Below, piece after piece: positions 32,127 to 41,138 of a DNA stretch of 51,720 bases. Made by a program: the position numbers and the translations under genes. Position 1 is the stretch's first letter, and each line of letters opens with the position of its first letter. The notes under the pieces are model-generated. The model did not search any database. It was not told the origin of the DNA and saw only the letters and a program-made list of their open reading frames with translations. Source of the DNA: Actinomycetota bacterium (GTDB taxonomy: Bacteria; Actinomycetota; Acidimicrobiia; Acidimicrobiales; MedAcidi-G1); NCBI GenBank assembly GCA_014381745.1, contig JACNLA010000040.1, positions 1 through 51,720 of the forward strand, in the 5' to 3' direction.

Positions 32127-33356
32127 GTGACAATGGGACGCATGACCGGTGAACCCTCATGGAACCCGTTTGATCCTGACTTCCTGAGAGATCCCTACCC
32201 GCACTACTCGCGCCTCCGGGAGGAGGACCCGGTCCACCGCACACCGCTCGGACCGCTGATCGTCTCCCGCTACGACGACGCCTTCCAGGTTCTACGCGAC
32301 CCGACAACCTCGGTGAGGCGCTCGAACAACCCCGGTGACATCCCCGAGCACATGAGACCGCTCGAGCAGAGGCGAATGGAAAGGGCGCCCTCGATCCTGG
32401 GACTGGACCCACCGGACCACACGAGGCTCCGCAAGTTGGTCCAACGCGCGTTCACGCCCCGGTCCATAGGCAACATGCGGGCCCAGACCGAGACAATCGT
32501 CGAGTCCCTCCTGGACGATCTGGCGGGGCGAGAGAACACCGACCTGATCGCCGACTACGCGTTTGTCGTTCCCTTCACCGTCATCCACACGATGCTGGGC
32601 CTCCCCGAGGCCGACACCGTCAAGGTGAGGGAGTGGTCGGGGGCACTCACCCAAACCCTGGAGCCGTTTCTCACCCCTGAACAGGTGACAGCAGCGGTGG
32701 ATGCCGGCCACAAGATGGACGCCTACCTGACCGATGCGATCGCATGGAAGCGCCGGGAGCCGGGCGACGACCTCCTTACCGGGCTTATCCAGGTCGAGGA
32801 GGAGGGCGACCGGCTGGACGGCGACGAGTTGCTCTCGATGGTGGGCCTGTTGTTCGTAGCGGGCCACGAGACCACCGTGAACCTGATCGGAAACGGAACC
32901 CATGCCCTGCTGCGCAACCCGGAGCAGATGGAACTGATCCGGACCGGTCAGGTCGACGACGAGAACATGGTTGAGGAACTGCTCCGTTACGACAGCCCCG
33001 TGCAGACGTCAGGTAGACGCCTCACAAAGGACACCGTCATAGGTGGAGTCGAGGTGGCCGCAGACGAGTTTGTCCTGACTGCTCTGGGCAGTGCAAACAG
33101 GGACGAGGCCTTCTGGGGTTCGACAGCCGCCGACCTGGACCTGACACGCGCTGATGCTGCTCGACACGTCTCCTTCGGCAGCGGGGTACACCACTGCCTG
33201 GGCGCTGCACTGGCCCGCATGGAGGGTGAGATAGCGATCAGCCAACTGGTTCGGAGGTTCCCAGAAATGAGCCTGGCCGCAGAACCGACGATCAACGCCC
33301 GCATCATCCTGCGGGGACGCGGCACCTTCCCCGTGAACCTGGGGGCACCAGCCTGA
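32127..33356 (+). CDS. Cytochrome P450
   Basis: A 409-residue soluble bacterial P450. The oxygen-binding helix reads AGHETT, the E-x2-R pair is EELLR, and the haem-ligand loop is FGSGVHHCLGAALAR with Cys357. The N-terminus has the usual bacterial form (FDPDFLRDPYPHYSRLREEDPVH). No redox partner is beside it. The start could be the GTG at 32127 or the ATGs at 32133 or 32142; none has a strong ribosome site. It follows metF by 37 bases on the same strand, so it may be cotranscribed with the C1 genes, and a demethylating oxidation is conceivable. The substrate cannot be read from sequence. Confidence 0.93.
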   Translation: MTMGRMTGEPSWNPFDPDFLRDPYPHYSRLREEDPVHRTPLGPLIVSRYDDAFQVLRDPTTSVRRSNNPGDIPEHMRPLEQRRMERAPSILGLDPPDHTRLRKLVQRAFTPRSIGNMRAQTETIVESLLDDLAGRENTDLIADYAFVVPFTVIHTMLGLPEADTVKVREWSGALTQTLEPFLTPEQVTAAVDAGHKMDAYLTDAIAWKRREPGDDLLTGLIQVEEEGDRLDGDELLSMVGLLFVAGHETTVNLIGNGTHALLRNPEQMELIRTGQVDDENMVEELLRYDSPVQTSGRRLTKDTVIGGVEVAADEFVLTALGSANRDEAFWGSTAADLDLTRADAARHVSFGSGVHHCLGAALARMEGEIAISQLVRRFPEMSLAAEPTINARIILRGRGTFPVNLGAPA

Positions 33357-33359
33357 TGC

Positions 33360-34775
33360 CTAGGTGGCTGAACTGGCCACCATTGCCTGGACCTTGCTTC
33401 TCGGAGGGCAGGCAATGGCGCAGAAAAACGCCCCCACCAGAAAGGTCACGGCCATGAAGGCCCAGGCCCTGTCGAACGCAACGAGGAAGCCCTTGCTGGT
33501 ACCTGCCTGAAATACCGCAATGGCAATCGCCACCCCGCTGGCAAAACCAACCTGAGAGGTCGTACGCAGGGTCGCACTGGCAGTTGCGTAACGGGTGGGC
33601 GACACCTCTTTCAGGCCCAGCGAAGCGAACGTGGCGAACGAACACGCCACGCCTACGCCGAGGAGGAGTGATGCCGGAAGCATCGTTGCGATGTAGTCGG
33701 ACTGCTCTCCGACCCTCGTCAACAACATGAGAGGTGAGGCGGCAGCCGAGAGGCTCCCGACCACGAGAAGGTTCCGGTGACCGATCCGGTCTGCAACCGA
33801 ACCTACGGGGCCACCCAGGATCGCGGCGAGGGCAGGTCCTGGCACCACGCCGAAGCCGGCGGCCAGCGCCGACCAGCCCCACAGTTCCTGGAGCAGAAGG
33901 GTGTTGAATAGGACCACCGCTATGAACGCTGTCCCGAAGAACACCTGACCGGCAGCAGCCGACCAGAAGGACCGGAACCTGAACAGGTCGAGATCAAGGA
34001 GTGGCCGCGGGTGGACCATCGAGCGGTAGACCAGAACTCCAATAAAGACCAGGCCGACCGCTGCCGCCAAGATCGTCCGGTTGGACAGGTAGCCCCAGTC
34101 ACCGCCCTGAACCACAGCCAGGAGGAGAAATGCCACCCCTAGCGTCCCGGCTGGAACACCGACCAGGTCAAATCGACCCCTGGCCTCAGGGTCCCTCGAC
34201 TCGTGGACGAAACGAGGTGTCAGAATCAAGATGATCAGCCCGAGCGGCACGTTCACGAGGAACACCCACCGCCACGAGAGGGTGTCGAGCAGGACGGCCC
34301 CGAAAGAGGGCCCGATCGCCGCACCGAGTGCGGCAGACGCACCCCACACGCCGATTACCGTCGAGTGGCGCTCATGTGGAAACTCAGGAAGAACCATTGA
34401 GAGTGAGGCGGGACTGAGGATCGATCCTCCGATCCCCTGAATGACCCTGGAGGCGATCAACCAGCCCGTGGTGGGTGCCAACCCGGAAGCAAGTGAGCCA
34501 ACGATGAACACGGCCACACCGATCATGAAGAGGCGACGTCGACCCTCCTTGTCGGCCATGCGACCAGCCAGAAGGAGAAAGGCTCCGACTGCAACCGAGT
34601 AACCGGAAAGAACCCATGAGAGGCCCGCCTCGGTTGCGCCCAGGTCGCGCCGGATCGATGGAAACGCCACGTTCACGATGGAGATGTCGATAACGGTCAG
34701 CAGGGCCGCGAGGGTCGACACGGCAAGGGCCATCCAGGCCCGCCTCTCAACCTGAACCGGTCCCTTCTGCTCCAC
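33360..34775 (-). CDS. MFS transporter, DHA2 (EmrB/QacA) type
   Basis: A 471-residue major facilitator with about 14 predicted membrane helices. The first helix is ALAVSTLAALLTVIDISIVN, motif A after helix 2 is LAGRMADKEGRRRLF, and the C-motif region GAAIGPSFGAVLLD is typical of drug:proton antiporters. The GTG at 34775 has GAGGGG six bases upstream; a TTG at 34778 is next to it. It converges on the P450 gene with only three bases between stops and has no paired regulator. Drug efflux is the family norm, but the substrate here is unknown. Confidence 0.88.
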   Translation of the reverse strand: MEQKGPVQVERRAWMALAVSTLAALLTVIDISIVNVAFPSIRRDLGATEAGLSWVLSGYSVAVGAFLLLAGRMADKEGRRRLFMIGVAVFIVGSLASGLAPTTGWLIASRVIQGIGGSILSPASLSMVLPEFPHERHSTVIGVWGASAALGAAIGPSFGAVLLDTLSWRWVFLVNVPLGLIILILTPRFVHESRDPEARGRFDLVGVPAGTLGVAFLLLAVVQGGDWGYLSNRTILAAAVGLVFIGVLVYRSMVHPRPLLDLDLFRFRSFWSAAAGQVFFGTAFIAVVLFNTLLLQELWGWSALAAGFGVVPGPALAAILGGPVGSVADRIGHRNLLVVGSLSAAASPLMLLTRVGEQSDYIATMLPASLLLGVGVACSFATFASLGLKEVSPTRYATASATLRTTSQVGFASGVAIAIAVFQAGTSKGFLVAFDRAWAFMAVTFLVGAFFCAIACPPRSKVQAMVASSAT

Positions 34776-34853
34776 CAACTACCCCTCGCCTCGGCTGGTC
34801 GGCCCACGCTAGATGGGCGGTGAACAAGTGGCCGAGGCGGGCACACCCGGGAG

Positions 34854-34893
34854 CCGGGCGGCCCGAGCCTGCTGAGCAGGCCGGGCCGCCCGG
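34854..34893. terminator. Strong hairpin between the pyrimidine operon end and the MFS gene
   Basis: CCGGGCGGCCCG (34854-34865) pairs with CGGGCCGCCCGG (34882-34893). Inside it GCCTG (34867-34871) pairs with CAGGC (34877-34881), with one bulged A at 34866. It lies 21 bases after the stop of the substrate-binding protein on the minus strand. No T-run follows, which is common for actinobacterial terminators. It probably ends the long pyrimidine operon. Confidence 0.65.
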
Positions 34894-34914
34894 TTCACCC
34901 GGAAGGTTGGACGG

Positions 34915-36039
34915 CTACTCGCCGCCCGGGTTCAACTTGACGGTGCCTGGCCGCCAGTTCTTGCCGGTGGTGTCCATACCCCGACCGCTCATGATGTCGA
35001 GTGCCGCCTCGGCGTACTCGGTCGTGTACGCACCCGAGTCCGGTGCCGATGCAAGGATCGACTCGCTCGTCGAGACGCCGATGGTCTGGTCCCAAAGGCC
35101 CTTGTCCATCATGCCGACGCCGTCGGGTGACGGCCAGATGAGACCGTTGATCTCGTTCATCTGCCACGCCTGGTGCGATGCACCCAGGGCGGAACCGTTG
35201 GCAAGGACGATGTCGACGCAGCTTGCGCTGTTGTCACGACAGTAGGCCCAGCCCTCGAGCGATCCAGCCACGAAGCGCTTGGTGACGTCCGCGTAACCCT
35301 CGTCGTTTGCCAGCCTGGCGCCGTCGGCCCAGATGGCATCCTGGAGCATCGCCGTACCGACGTCGTTCCAGTTGATGACCGAAAGGTCATCGGCTGTGTA
35401 CAGGGCACCGGTTGCCGGGTTCGTCGCCTCGAGCACCTGTGCGTACTCGTTGTAGATCATCGCCTGGGAGGCATCAATCTCGCCGGTCAACAGGGCCAAC
35501 ATGTCAAAGCTCTGCTGGACCAGGGTGTAGTCGGAACTCGGGTCCAAGCCCGCCTTGCGGGAACCAGCGAGGAGCTCGAACTCGTTGCCCCAGCCCCAGT
35601 TGCCGACAACCTTGCCGGCCAGGTCAGCTGGTTCGTTGATACCGGAGTCGGCCCACGAGACCTGAAGTGTTCCGGAACGCTGGAACACCTGGGCCACGTT
35701 GACTATGTCCATGCCCTCCTCACGCGACACGAGTGCCTTGGGCACCCATGAAACCGCGAAGTCGGTTGCTCCGGACGCCAACTGCTGCTGCGGAACGATG
35801 TCGACTCCGCCCTCTCGGACAGAAACGTCCAGGCAGTACTTGTCGTAGATGCCCTGATCAACAGCAGCGAAGTAACCCGCAAACTGAGCCTGAGTCACCC
35901 ACTGCAACTGCAGGCTGACCTGATCGACCGAATCACAGTCGCCAGTCCCCACTGCAGCGTCGTCTGAGCCACAGGCTGCAGCGACGAGCGTCATCGCCAC
36001 CACCAGCCCCACGACTCGAGTTGTCCACTGTTTCTTCAT
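34915..36039 (-). CDS. ABC importer substrate-binding lipoprotein (NMT1/THI5-like)
   Basis: A 374-residue exported lipoprotein. Residues 1-23 are a signal peptide (MKKQWTTR, VVGLVVAMTLV) with lipobox A-A-A-C. The mature part resembles NMT1/THI5-like binding proteins, which bind pyrimidines, thiamine precursors, riboflavin or sulfonates: LQLQWVTQAQFAGYFAAVDQGIY, VREGGVDIVPQQQLASGATDF, VVGNWGWGNEF. GGGAGG precedes the ATG. It is the last gene of the operon, overlapping its permease by four bases. Context with dihydropyrimidine catabolism points to uracil, thymine, a dihydropyrimidine or hydantoin as ligand. Confidence 0.9.
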   Translation of the reverse strand: MKKQWTTRVVGLVVAMTLVAAACGSDDAAVGTGDCDSVDQVSLQLQWVTQAQFAGYFAAVDQGIYDKYCLDVSVREGGVDIVPQQQLASGATDFAVSWVPKALVSREEGMDIVNVAQVFQRSGTLQVSWADSGINEPADLAGKVVGNWGWGNEFELLAGSRKAGLDPSSDYTLVQQSFDMLALLTGEIDASQAMIYNEYAQVLEATNPATGALYTADDLSVINWNDVGTAMLQDAIWADGARLANDEGYADVTKRFVAGSLEGWAYCRDNSASCVDIVLANGSALGASHQAWQMNEINGLIWPSPDGVGMMDKGLWDQTIGVSTSESILASAPDSGAYTTEYAEAALDIMSGRGMDTTGKNWRPGTVKLNPGGE

Positions 36040-36851
36040 GTTTCCCTCCCGGGATTGTTGTTTGAATCACTGCCCCCGACAGCGAGGCGCCAAGGCATGC
36101 TTACACGCTCAACGAGTAGGGCTGCAGCGAACAGGGCCAGGCCGACGGCGGAGGCCACCGCGATTGCGGCCCAGGCGGCGTCGTACCGGGCGAAACCGGC
36201 GTTTGAGGTGATCACGTTTCCGATGCGATCCTGGGGTCCACCGAAGTACTCGGCGACGATGGCGGCGATCACAGAAAGTGGCGCCACCACCCGTAGGGCA
36301 TTGGCGAAGAACGGCAGGGCGTTGGGTATTCGGACCTCGCGCATGATCGTCCACTCTCCGGCGGCGTAGGAGTGCATCAACTCGATCTCGTCGGGATGCA
36401 CCTCGGTGAGGCCCTTGGCCGTGTTGATGAAGACCGGAAAGAACACCACGGCAATCACCACAGCCTGGTTGCTGAGGATTCCCGTAATGCCGAACCAGGC
36501 GTTGAAGATCGGAGCCAGGGCCACGATCGGGGTTGCGTTCACCGCCACAGCCAGAGGGGTCAGGCCCTCGTTCAGGACGCGGAAGCGGGTCGTGAACATG
36601 GCCAGGGTGGCGCCGGCCAGAATCCCGATCAGCAGGCCACTCACGGCTATCCGCCCGGTCTCCCAACCGGCGTGACGCAGGACCGGCCATTGTGCAACCA
36701 GTTCGGACAGGATCGAGGTGGGCTTAGGCAGGAGGAACTCGCTGATCCCGAAGACCCTCACTGCACCCTCCCAGAGGATGAACCCGCCAAGGCCAACTAC
36801 CAGCGCCGGGCCCAGCGCACGAGCCTGCTCGACGAACCGCCTCGTGTTCAC
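36036..36851 (-). CDS. ABC importer permease
   Basis: A 271-residue inner-membrane subunit of the BPD-type permease family with about six helices. The cytoplasmic EAA-like coupling loop lies in LMHSYAAGEWTIMREVRIPNALPFF. It is four bases overlapped with both neighbours (the ATPase upstream and the binding protein downstream). Sister permease at 37636. Two different permease genes suggest a heterodimeric channel. Confidence 0.92.
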   Translation of the reverse strand: MNTRRFVEQARALGPALVVGLGGFILWEGAVRVFGISEFLLPKPTSILSELVAQWPVLRHAGWETGRIAVSGLLIGILAGATLAMFTTRFRVLNEGLTPLAVAVNATPIVALAPIFNAWFGITGILSNQAVVIAVVFFPVFINTAKGLTEVHPDEIELMHSYAAGEWTIMREVRIPNALPFFANALRVVAPLSVIAAIVAEYFGGPQDRIGNVITSNAGFARYDAAWAAIAVASAVGLALFAAALLVERVSMPWRLAVGGSDSNNNPGRET

Positions 36852-37639
36852 TCTGCTCCCCCCACCGAGCGGAGTGCCTCACGGATGGTGGTGGCAGCCG
36901 AGAAGAAGTCAGGGTCCTCTCTGGTATCTGGTGTCCGGTCGCCCAGGTCGACGTCGATTATCGAGTGGACCCGACCCGGCCGCGGAGAAAGGACGATCAC
37001 CCGATTCGAGAGAAACGCCGCCTCGGAGATCGAGTGGGTCACGAACACAACCGTGGTTCCGGTCTCGCCCCAGATCCTGAGCAACTCTCCCTGCATGTGC
37101 TCACGGGTCATCTCATCCAGTGCGCCGAACGGCTCGTCCATCAAGAGGAGCCTCGGCTGGAACGAAAGCGCTCGCGCTATCGAGACACGTTGCTGCATTC
37201 CGCCCGAGAGTTGGCGTGGGTAGTGGTCGCCGAACTCGTCCAACTTGACCAGGCCCAGCATCTCCGACGAGCGGGCGCCACGATCAGACCTGGACCAGCC
37301 ACGCAACTCGAGGGGCAGCTCGATGTTGGCCTTCACCTTTCGCCAGTCGAAGAGCCCTGCGTGCTGGAAGACCATCCCGTAGTCCTGGCCCGTCCGGGAC
37401 TCATGGGCCGACCTGCCGAAGACCGATACGTCACCAGCGGTCGGGGTCAACAGGTCCCCGATAAGCCTCAACAGGGTCGACTTTCCACAGCCGGACGGCC
37501 CGATGAGCGTCACGAACTCCCCGGCCCGGATGGTCAGGTCGATTCCGTCCAGTGCGGCCACCTCACCGGTGGCACCCTTGTTGAAGACCATGCCCACGCC
37601 GTTGACCTGAACGGCCGGGAAATCTGCGCCTTTGCTCAT
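36848..37639 (-). CDS. ABC importer ATP-binding protein
   Basis: A 263-residue nitrate/sulfonate/taurine-type ABC ATPase. Walker A is GPSGCGKST, the signature LSGGMQQR, Walker B LLLMDEP followed by FGALD, and the switch His is in FVTHSISEAAFL. Such ATPases (SsuB/TauB/ThiZ type) power importers with NMT1-like binding proteins. It overlaps both permease genes by four bases. Confidence 0.95.
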   Translation of the reverse strand: MSKGADFPAVQVNGVGMVFNKGATGEVAALDGIDLTIRAGEFVTLIGPSGCGKSTLLRLIGDLLTPTAGDVSVFGRSAHESRTGQDYGMVFQHAGLFDWRKVKANIELPLELRGWSRSDRGARSSEMLGLVKLDEFGDHYPRQLSGGMQQRVSIARALSFQPRLLLMDEPFGALDEMTREHMQGELLRIWGETGTTVVFVTHSISEAAFLSNRVIVLSPRPGRVHSIIDVDLGDRTPDTREDPDFFSAATTIREALRSVGGAE

Positions 37640-38532
37640 GCCACCACCTCATCGGTCCGACGCAGCACGAGCCGCTCGGCGAGGCTGATCATCCCGAACA
37701 CGAAGAGCCCGAGCGCTGCAGCTCCGAACACCGAGGCATAGAGCCGCTCGGGCCAGACGGCGTACCTCTGGGCGAACTCCAGGATGGCTCGACCCAGCCC
37801 GGTCTTGGTTCCGATTGATATCTCACCGACGATCGCACCGACCACGCTCAGGGTGGCGGCGATCTTGAACGCCGGGAAGAGGTATGGACGCGCAGCGGGA
37901 AGGCGCAACTTGATGAGCGTTGTGCGCCACGGTGCTGCATAGGACCGCATTAGCTCAACATGGGCCGAGTCGGGAGACTGGAGCCCACGCAGCGCGCTCA
38001 CCGCTACCGGAAAGAAGGTGAGGTAGGTGGAGATGAGCGAGATGCTCACGATGTCTGGCAGGCCCTGGTTTCTACCCCAGGTCACGATGATGGGTGCGAG
38101 CGCAATGAGCGGAACAGTCTGGGAGACGTTTATCCAGGGAAGGAGGCCCTGTTCGGCCACACGCCACCGCAGCATCAGCACCGCCAGACCGATCCCGATG
38201 GCTGAGCCCAGGAAGAAGCCGATCGCAGCCTCCTGAAGCGTGAACCACGCCTTCTTGAGGAGAAACAGGCTGAGGGGCAGCGTGGACCGCCCGTCGCGAA
38301 TATCAGAGAACAGCTCGCCCACGATCTCTCCGGCGTGCGGCATGATGATGTCGTCGCTGGAAACAGGCAGTTCGACTGCGGTCCCGGGCCAGGTGTCGCC
38401 GGTCTGGCTGCCCAGCCACTTGTAGCCCTCCCAGAGAGCGAAGATCACGACCAGAGCCAACACTGCGGTCACCGAACTCCGCAGGATCTTGGCTACAGCA
38501 GGCTTCATGCTCATCCAGAGGTCGCTTATCAA
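37636..38532 (-). CDS. ABC importer permease
   Basis: A 298-residue membrane subunit of the same transporter, with an N-terminal helix (SVTAVLALVVIFALWEGYKWL) and about six helices in the transport domain. The coupling loop is in LMRSYAAPWRTTLIKLRLPAARPY. It overlaps the F420-type flavin gene upstream and the ATPase gene downstream by four bases each, so these genes are translated as a block. Confidence 0.92.
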   Translation of the reverse strand: MISDLWMSMKPAVAKILRSSVTAVLALVVIFALWEGYKWLGSQTGDTWPGTAVELPVSSDDIIMPHAGEIVGELFSDIRDGRSTLPLSLFLLKKAWFTLQEAAIGFFLGSAIGIGLAVLMLRWRVAEQGLLPWINVSQTVPLIALAPIIVTWGRNQGLPDIVSISLISTYLTFFPVAVSALRGLQSPDSAHVELMRSYAAPWRTTLIKLRLPAARPYLFPAFKIAATLSVVGAIVGEISIGTKTGLGRAILEFAQRYAVWPERLYASVFGAAALGLFVFGMISLAERLVLRRTDEVVA

Positions 38533-39530
38533 CCCAGAGCCGGGATGATTCCCGCCCCGTAGGCGTCAAGGGTCTCATCTTGCTGGTCGTGCATCAGGTA
38601 CACCGCAAACTGGTCTACGCCGAGGTCGCGCAGTTCCTCAAGGCGCTCAATGTGGGCCGACCCGGGTCCCAGGATGCAGAACCGGTCGATGATCTCATCG
38701 GGTACGAAGTCGGTGTGCTCTGCACCGGCGCGGCCGTGATCGGTGTAGTCATAGCCCTTGCGGCCCTCGATGTAGTCGGTGAGGGCCGCCGGAACTGCGA
38801 TTCCCTCGGTGCCGTAGCGTCCCACCAGGTCTGCCACATGGTTTCCGACCATGCCGCCGAACCACCTGACCTGATCGCGCTGGTGGGCAATGTCGTCTCC
38901 CACGTAGGCAGGTGCGACCACGCAGATGTAGATGTCGTCGGGGTCACGACCGGCCTCCTCGGCGGCGGATCTGACCGCCCCGATGGTCCATTCCGCAATC
39001 TGGGGGTCGGCCAACTGGAGCACGAACCCGTCGGCGACCCTTCCGCACAGGGCAAGGGCCTTCGGTCCGTAACCGGCCATCCAGATTGGCAGTGATCCAC
39101 CGGAGCGCCATGGAAACTTCTGGCGGGTGCCGTTGTAGTCGACCTCCCGCCCCTCGGCGAGGCCCTTGATGACGCCCATCGACTCCTCGAGGGTGGCCAG
39201 GTTGCATGGCTTGTTTCCGATGACCCTCATTGCCGAGTCGCCCCGCCCGATTCCGCAGACGGTGCGTTCTCCGTACATGTCGTTGAGGGTGGCAAACACC
39301 GATGCCGTCACCGTCCAGTCACGGGTGCCCGGGTTGGTGACCATGGGACCGACGACCATATTTTCGGTGACAGCCAGCATCTGGCTGTGGATGACATACG
39401 GCTCCTGCCACAGCACGTGGCTGTCGAACGTATACGCGTAGGTGAAGCCGAGACCCTCGGCGCGTCTGGTCAGGTCAATGACCCGCCCTGCCGGCGGGTC
39501 GGTCTGCATTACCACCCCGAAGTCCATCAT
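38529..39530 (-). CDS. LLM-type flavin oxidoreductase, probably F420-dependent
   Basis: A 333-residue luciferase-like monooxygenase-fold protein. Typical blocks are MDFGVVMQTDPPAGRVIDLTRRAE near the start, VVGPMVTNPGTRDWTVTAS, GIGRGDSAMRVIG, and LPIWMAGYGPKAL. It looks like the TIGR03842 group of F420-dependent enzymes, which I recall in pyrimidine and hydantoin loci. It sits between the (methyl)malonate-semialdehyde dehydrogenase and the transporter in the same operon. No classical dihydropyrimidine dehydrogenase is in the window, so it may catalyse the missing uracil/dihydrouracil step; that is a hypothesis. FMN or F420 as cofactor cannot be told from sequence alone. Two adjacent ATGs lie at 39530 and 39527. 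Confidence 0.85.
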   Translation of the reverse strand: MMDFGVVMQTDPPAGRVIDLTRRAEGLGFTYAYTFDSHVLWQEPYVIHSQMLAVTENMVVGPMVTNPGTRDWTVTASVFATLNDMYGERTVCGIGRGDSAMRVIGNKPCNLATLEESMGVIKGLAEGREVDYNGTRQKFPWRSGGSLPIWMAGYGPKALALCGRVADGFVLQLADPQIAEWTIGAVRSAAEEAGRDPDDIYICVVAPAYVGDDIAHQRDQVRWFGGMVGNHVADLVGRYGTEGIAVPAALTDYIEGRKGYDYTDHGRAGAEHTDFVPDEIIDRFCILGPGSAHIERLEELRDLGVDQFAVYLMHDQQDETLDAYGAGIIPALG

Positions 39531-39593
39531 CGCCCCCTTCTCACGACAGTGCCGTCGTGTCGATATATCGCCTGTCTCGTCTCCGTCTCGTGA

Positions 39594-41081
39594 TCAGTCG
39601 TTTCTGGGAAAGCCCAGGTCGACGCTGCTGGTTGACGGATCCGGCCAGCGGCTGGTGATCACCTTCGGTCGCGTGTAGAACCGCATCCCCTCGGGCCCGT
39701 ACATGGTCGTGTCGCCGAAGAAAGAGTCGTTCCAGCCACCGAATGAGTGGTAGCCGACGGGAACAGGGATTGGGACGTTGATGCCGACCATTCCGGCCTC
39801 GACATCAGCCTGGAACTGTCTTGCGGCACCACCGTCACGGGTGAAGATGGCTGCACCGTTGCCGTACTGGTTGTCAGCGATCATCTGGACGGCCTCGGAG
39901 TAGCTGTCGCTGCGGACAACCGAGAGGACAGGACCGAACACCTCGTCTCTGTACACCGCCATGTCGGTCGTCACCTTGTCAAGCAGCGACACACCCAGGA
40001 AGAAGCCGTCTCCTTCGAAGGCCTGACTGCGACCGTCCACGACGACGTCGGCACCGTCGTCTGACCCGGACTCCACGTAGCCGGCGACCCGGTCGCGGTG
40101 TTCAGCGGTGATGAGCGGACCCATCTCAGATGCCGGATCGTCTCCGGGTCCGATGACCAACTTCTCCATTCGCACCTTGATCGCCTCAACCAGGGGGTCT
40201 GCGATCTCGCCGACGGCCACCACGACTGACACGGCCATGCAGCGCTCACCGGCAGATCCGTAGGCAGCAGACACCGCCGCGTCGGCTGCCAGGCCCAGGT
40301 CAGCATCGGGCAGCACGATCATGTGGTTCTTGGCGCCGCCCAGAGCCTGGACACGCTTTCCGTTGGCGGTGCCGGTTGAGTACACGTAGCGGGCGATCGG
40401 TGTGGATCCAACGAAGCTGACCGCTCCGACGTCAGGGTGCTCGAGCAACCTGTCAACGGCCTCCTTGTCGCCGTTTACAAGGTTGATGACGCCGGGTGGA
40501 AAGCCCGCTTCCTGTGCCAACTCGACGACGAACCGTGGAGCAGACGGGTTGCGTTCGGAAGGCTTCAGGATGAACGTGTTCCCACAGGCCACTGCGTTGG
40601 GGAGCATCCAGAGCGGGACCATCGCCGGGAAGTTGAAGGGCGTGATCCCGGCACATACCCCGACAGGTTGGCGGACGGTGTAGACGTCGACCCCGGTTGA
40701 GGCCTGCTCGCTGTAGCGGCCCTCAAGGGTCTGTGCGAACCCGCAGGCGAACTCGATGTTCTCGATGCCCCGAGCGACCTCGCCGCGGGCGTCATCTGCG
40801 ACCTTGCCGTGCTCGGCGGTGAGCCGTCGGGCGATCTCGTCGGCGTTCTCGACAACCAGGTTGCGAAAGGCGTAGAGCAACTTGGTTCGCCGTGCAATCG
40901 ACACATTGCGCCACTCGGCAAATGCCGCCTTGGAAGATGCAACGGTGGCATCCACCTCGGCGACCGACGCCAGGTCAACCTGACCGGTCTGCTCGCCGGT
41001 GGCCGGGTTGAAAACCGGTCCTACCCGGCCTGAACCGGATTCGACGGCCTCACCGTCGATCAGGTGCTCTATATGCAACAT
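39594..41081 (-). CDS. mmsA: (Methyl)malonate-semialdehyde dehydrogenase, CoA-acylating
   Basis: A 495-residue aldehyde dehydrogenase of the MmsA type, which turns malonate or methylmalonate semialdehyde into acetyl-CoA or propionyl-CoA, CO2 and NADH. Seen are GVCAGITPFNFPAMVPLWM, the glycine loop FVGSTPIARYVY, and the catalytic Cys in AGERCMAVS. PIPVPVGYHSFGGWNDSFFGD is characteristic of MmsA. In this operon it handles the semialdehyde made by the aminotransferase from beta-alanine (uracil) or beta-aminoisobutyrate (thymine). Confidence 0.93.
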   Translation of the reverse strand: MLHIEHLIDGEAVESGSGRVGPVFNPATGEQTGQVDLASVAEVDATVASSKAAFAEWRNVSIARRTKLLYAFRNLVVENADEIARRLTAEHGKVADDARGEVARGIENIEFACGFAQTLEGRYSEQASTGVDVYTVRQPVGVCAGITPFNFPAMVPLWMLPNAVACGNTFILKPSERNPSAPRFVVELAQEAGFPPGVINLVNGDKEAVDRLLEHPDVGAVSFVGSTPIARYVYSTGTANGKRVQALGGAKNHMIVLPDADLGLAADAAVSAAYGSAGERCMAVSVVVAVGEIADPLVEAIKVRMEKLVIGPGDDPASEMGPLITAEHRDRVAGYVESGSDDGADVVVDGRSQAFEGDGFFLGVSLLDKVTTDMAVYRDEVFGPVLSVVRSDSYSEAVQMIADNQYGNGAAIFTRDGGAARQFQADVEAGMVGINVPIPVPVGYHSFGGWNDSFFGDTTMYGPEGMRFYTRPKVITSRWPDPSTSSVDLGFPRND

Positions 41082-41138
41082 GGGCTACTCCTGAGAAGTG
41101 TGTGCGTGGATGGGTTTCGCCTGGAGGGTTCCAGGGCC

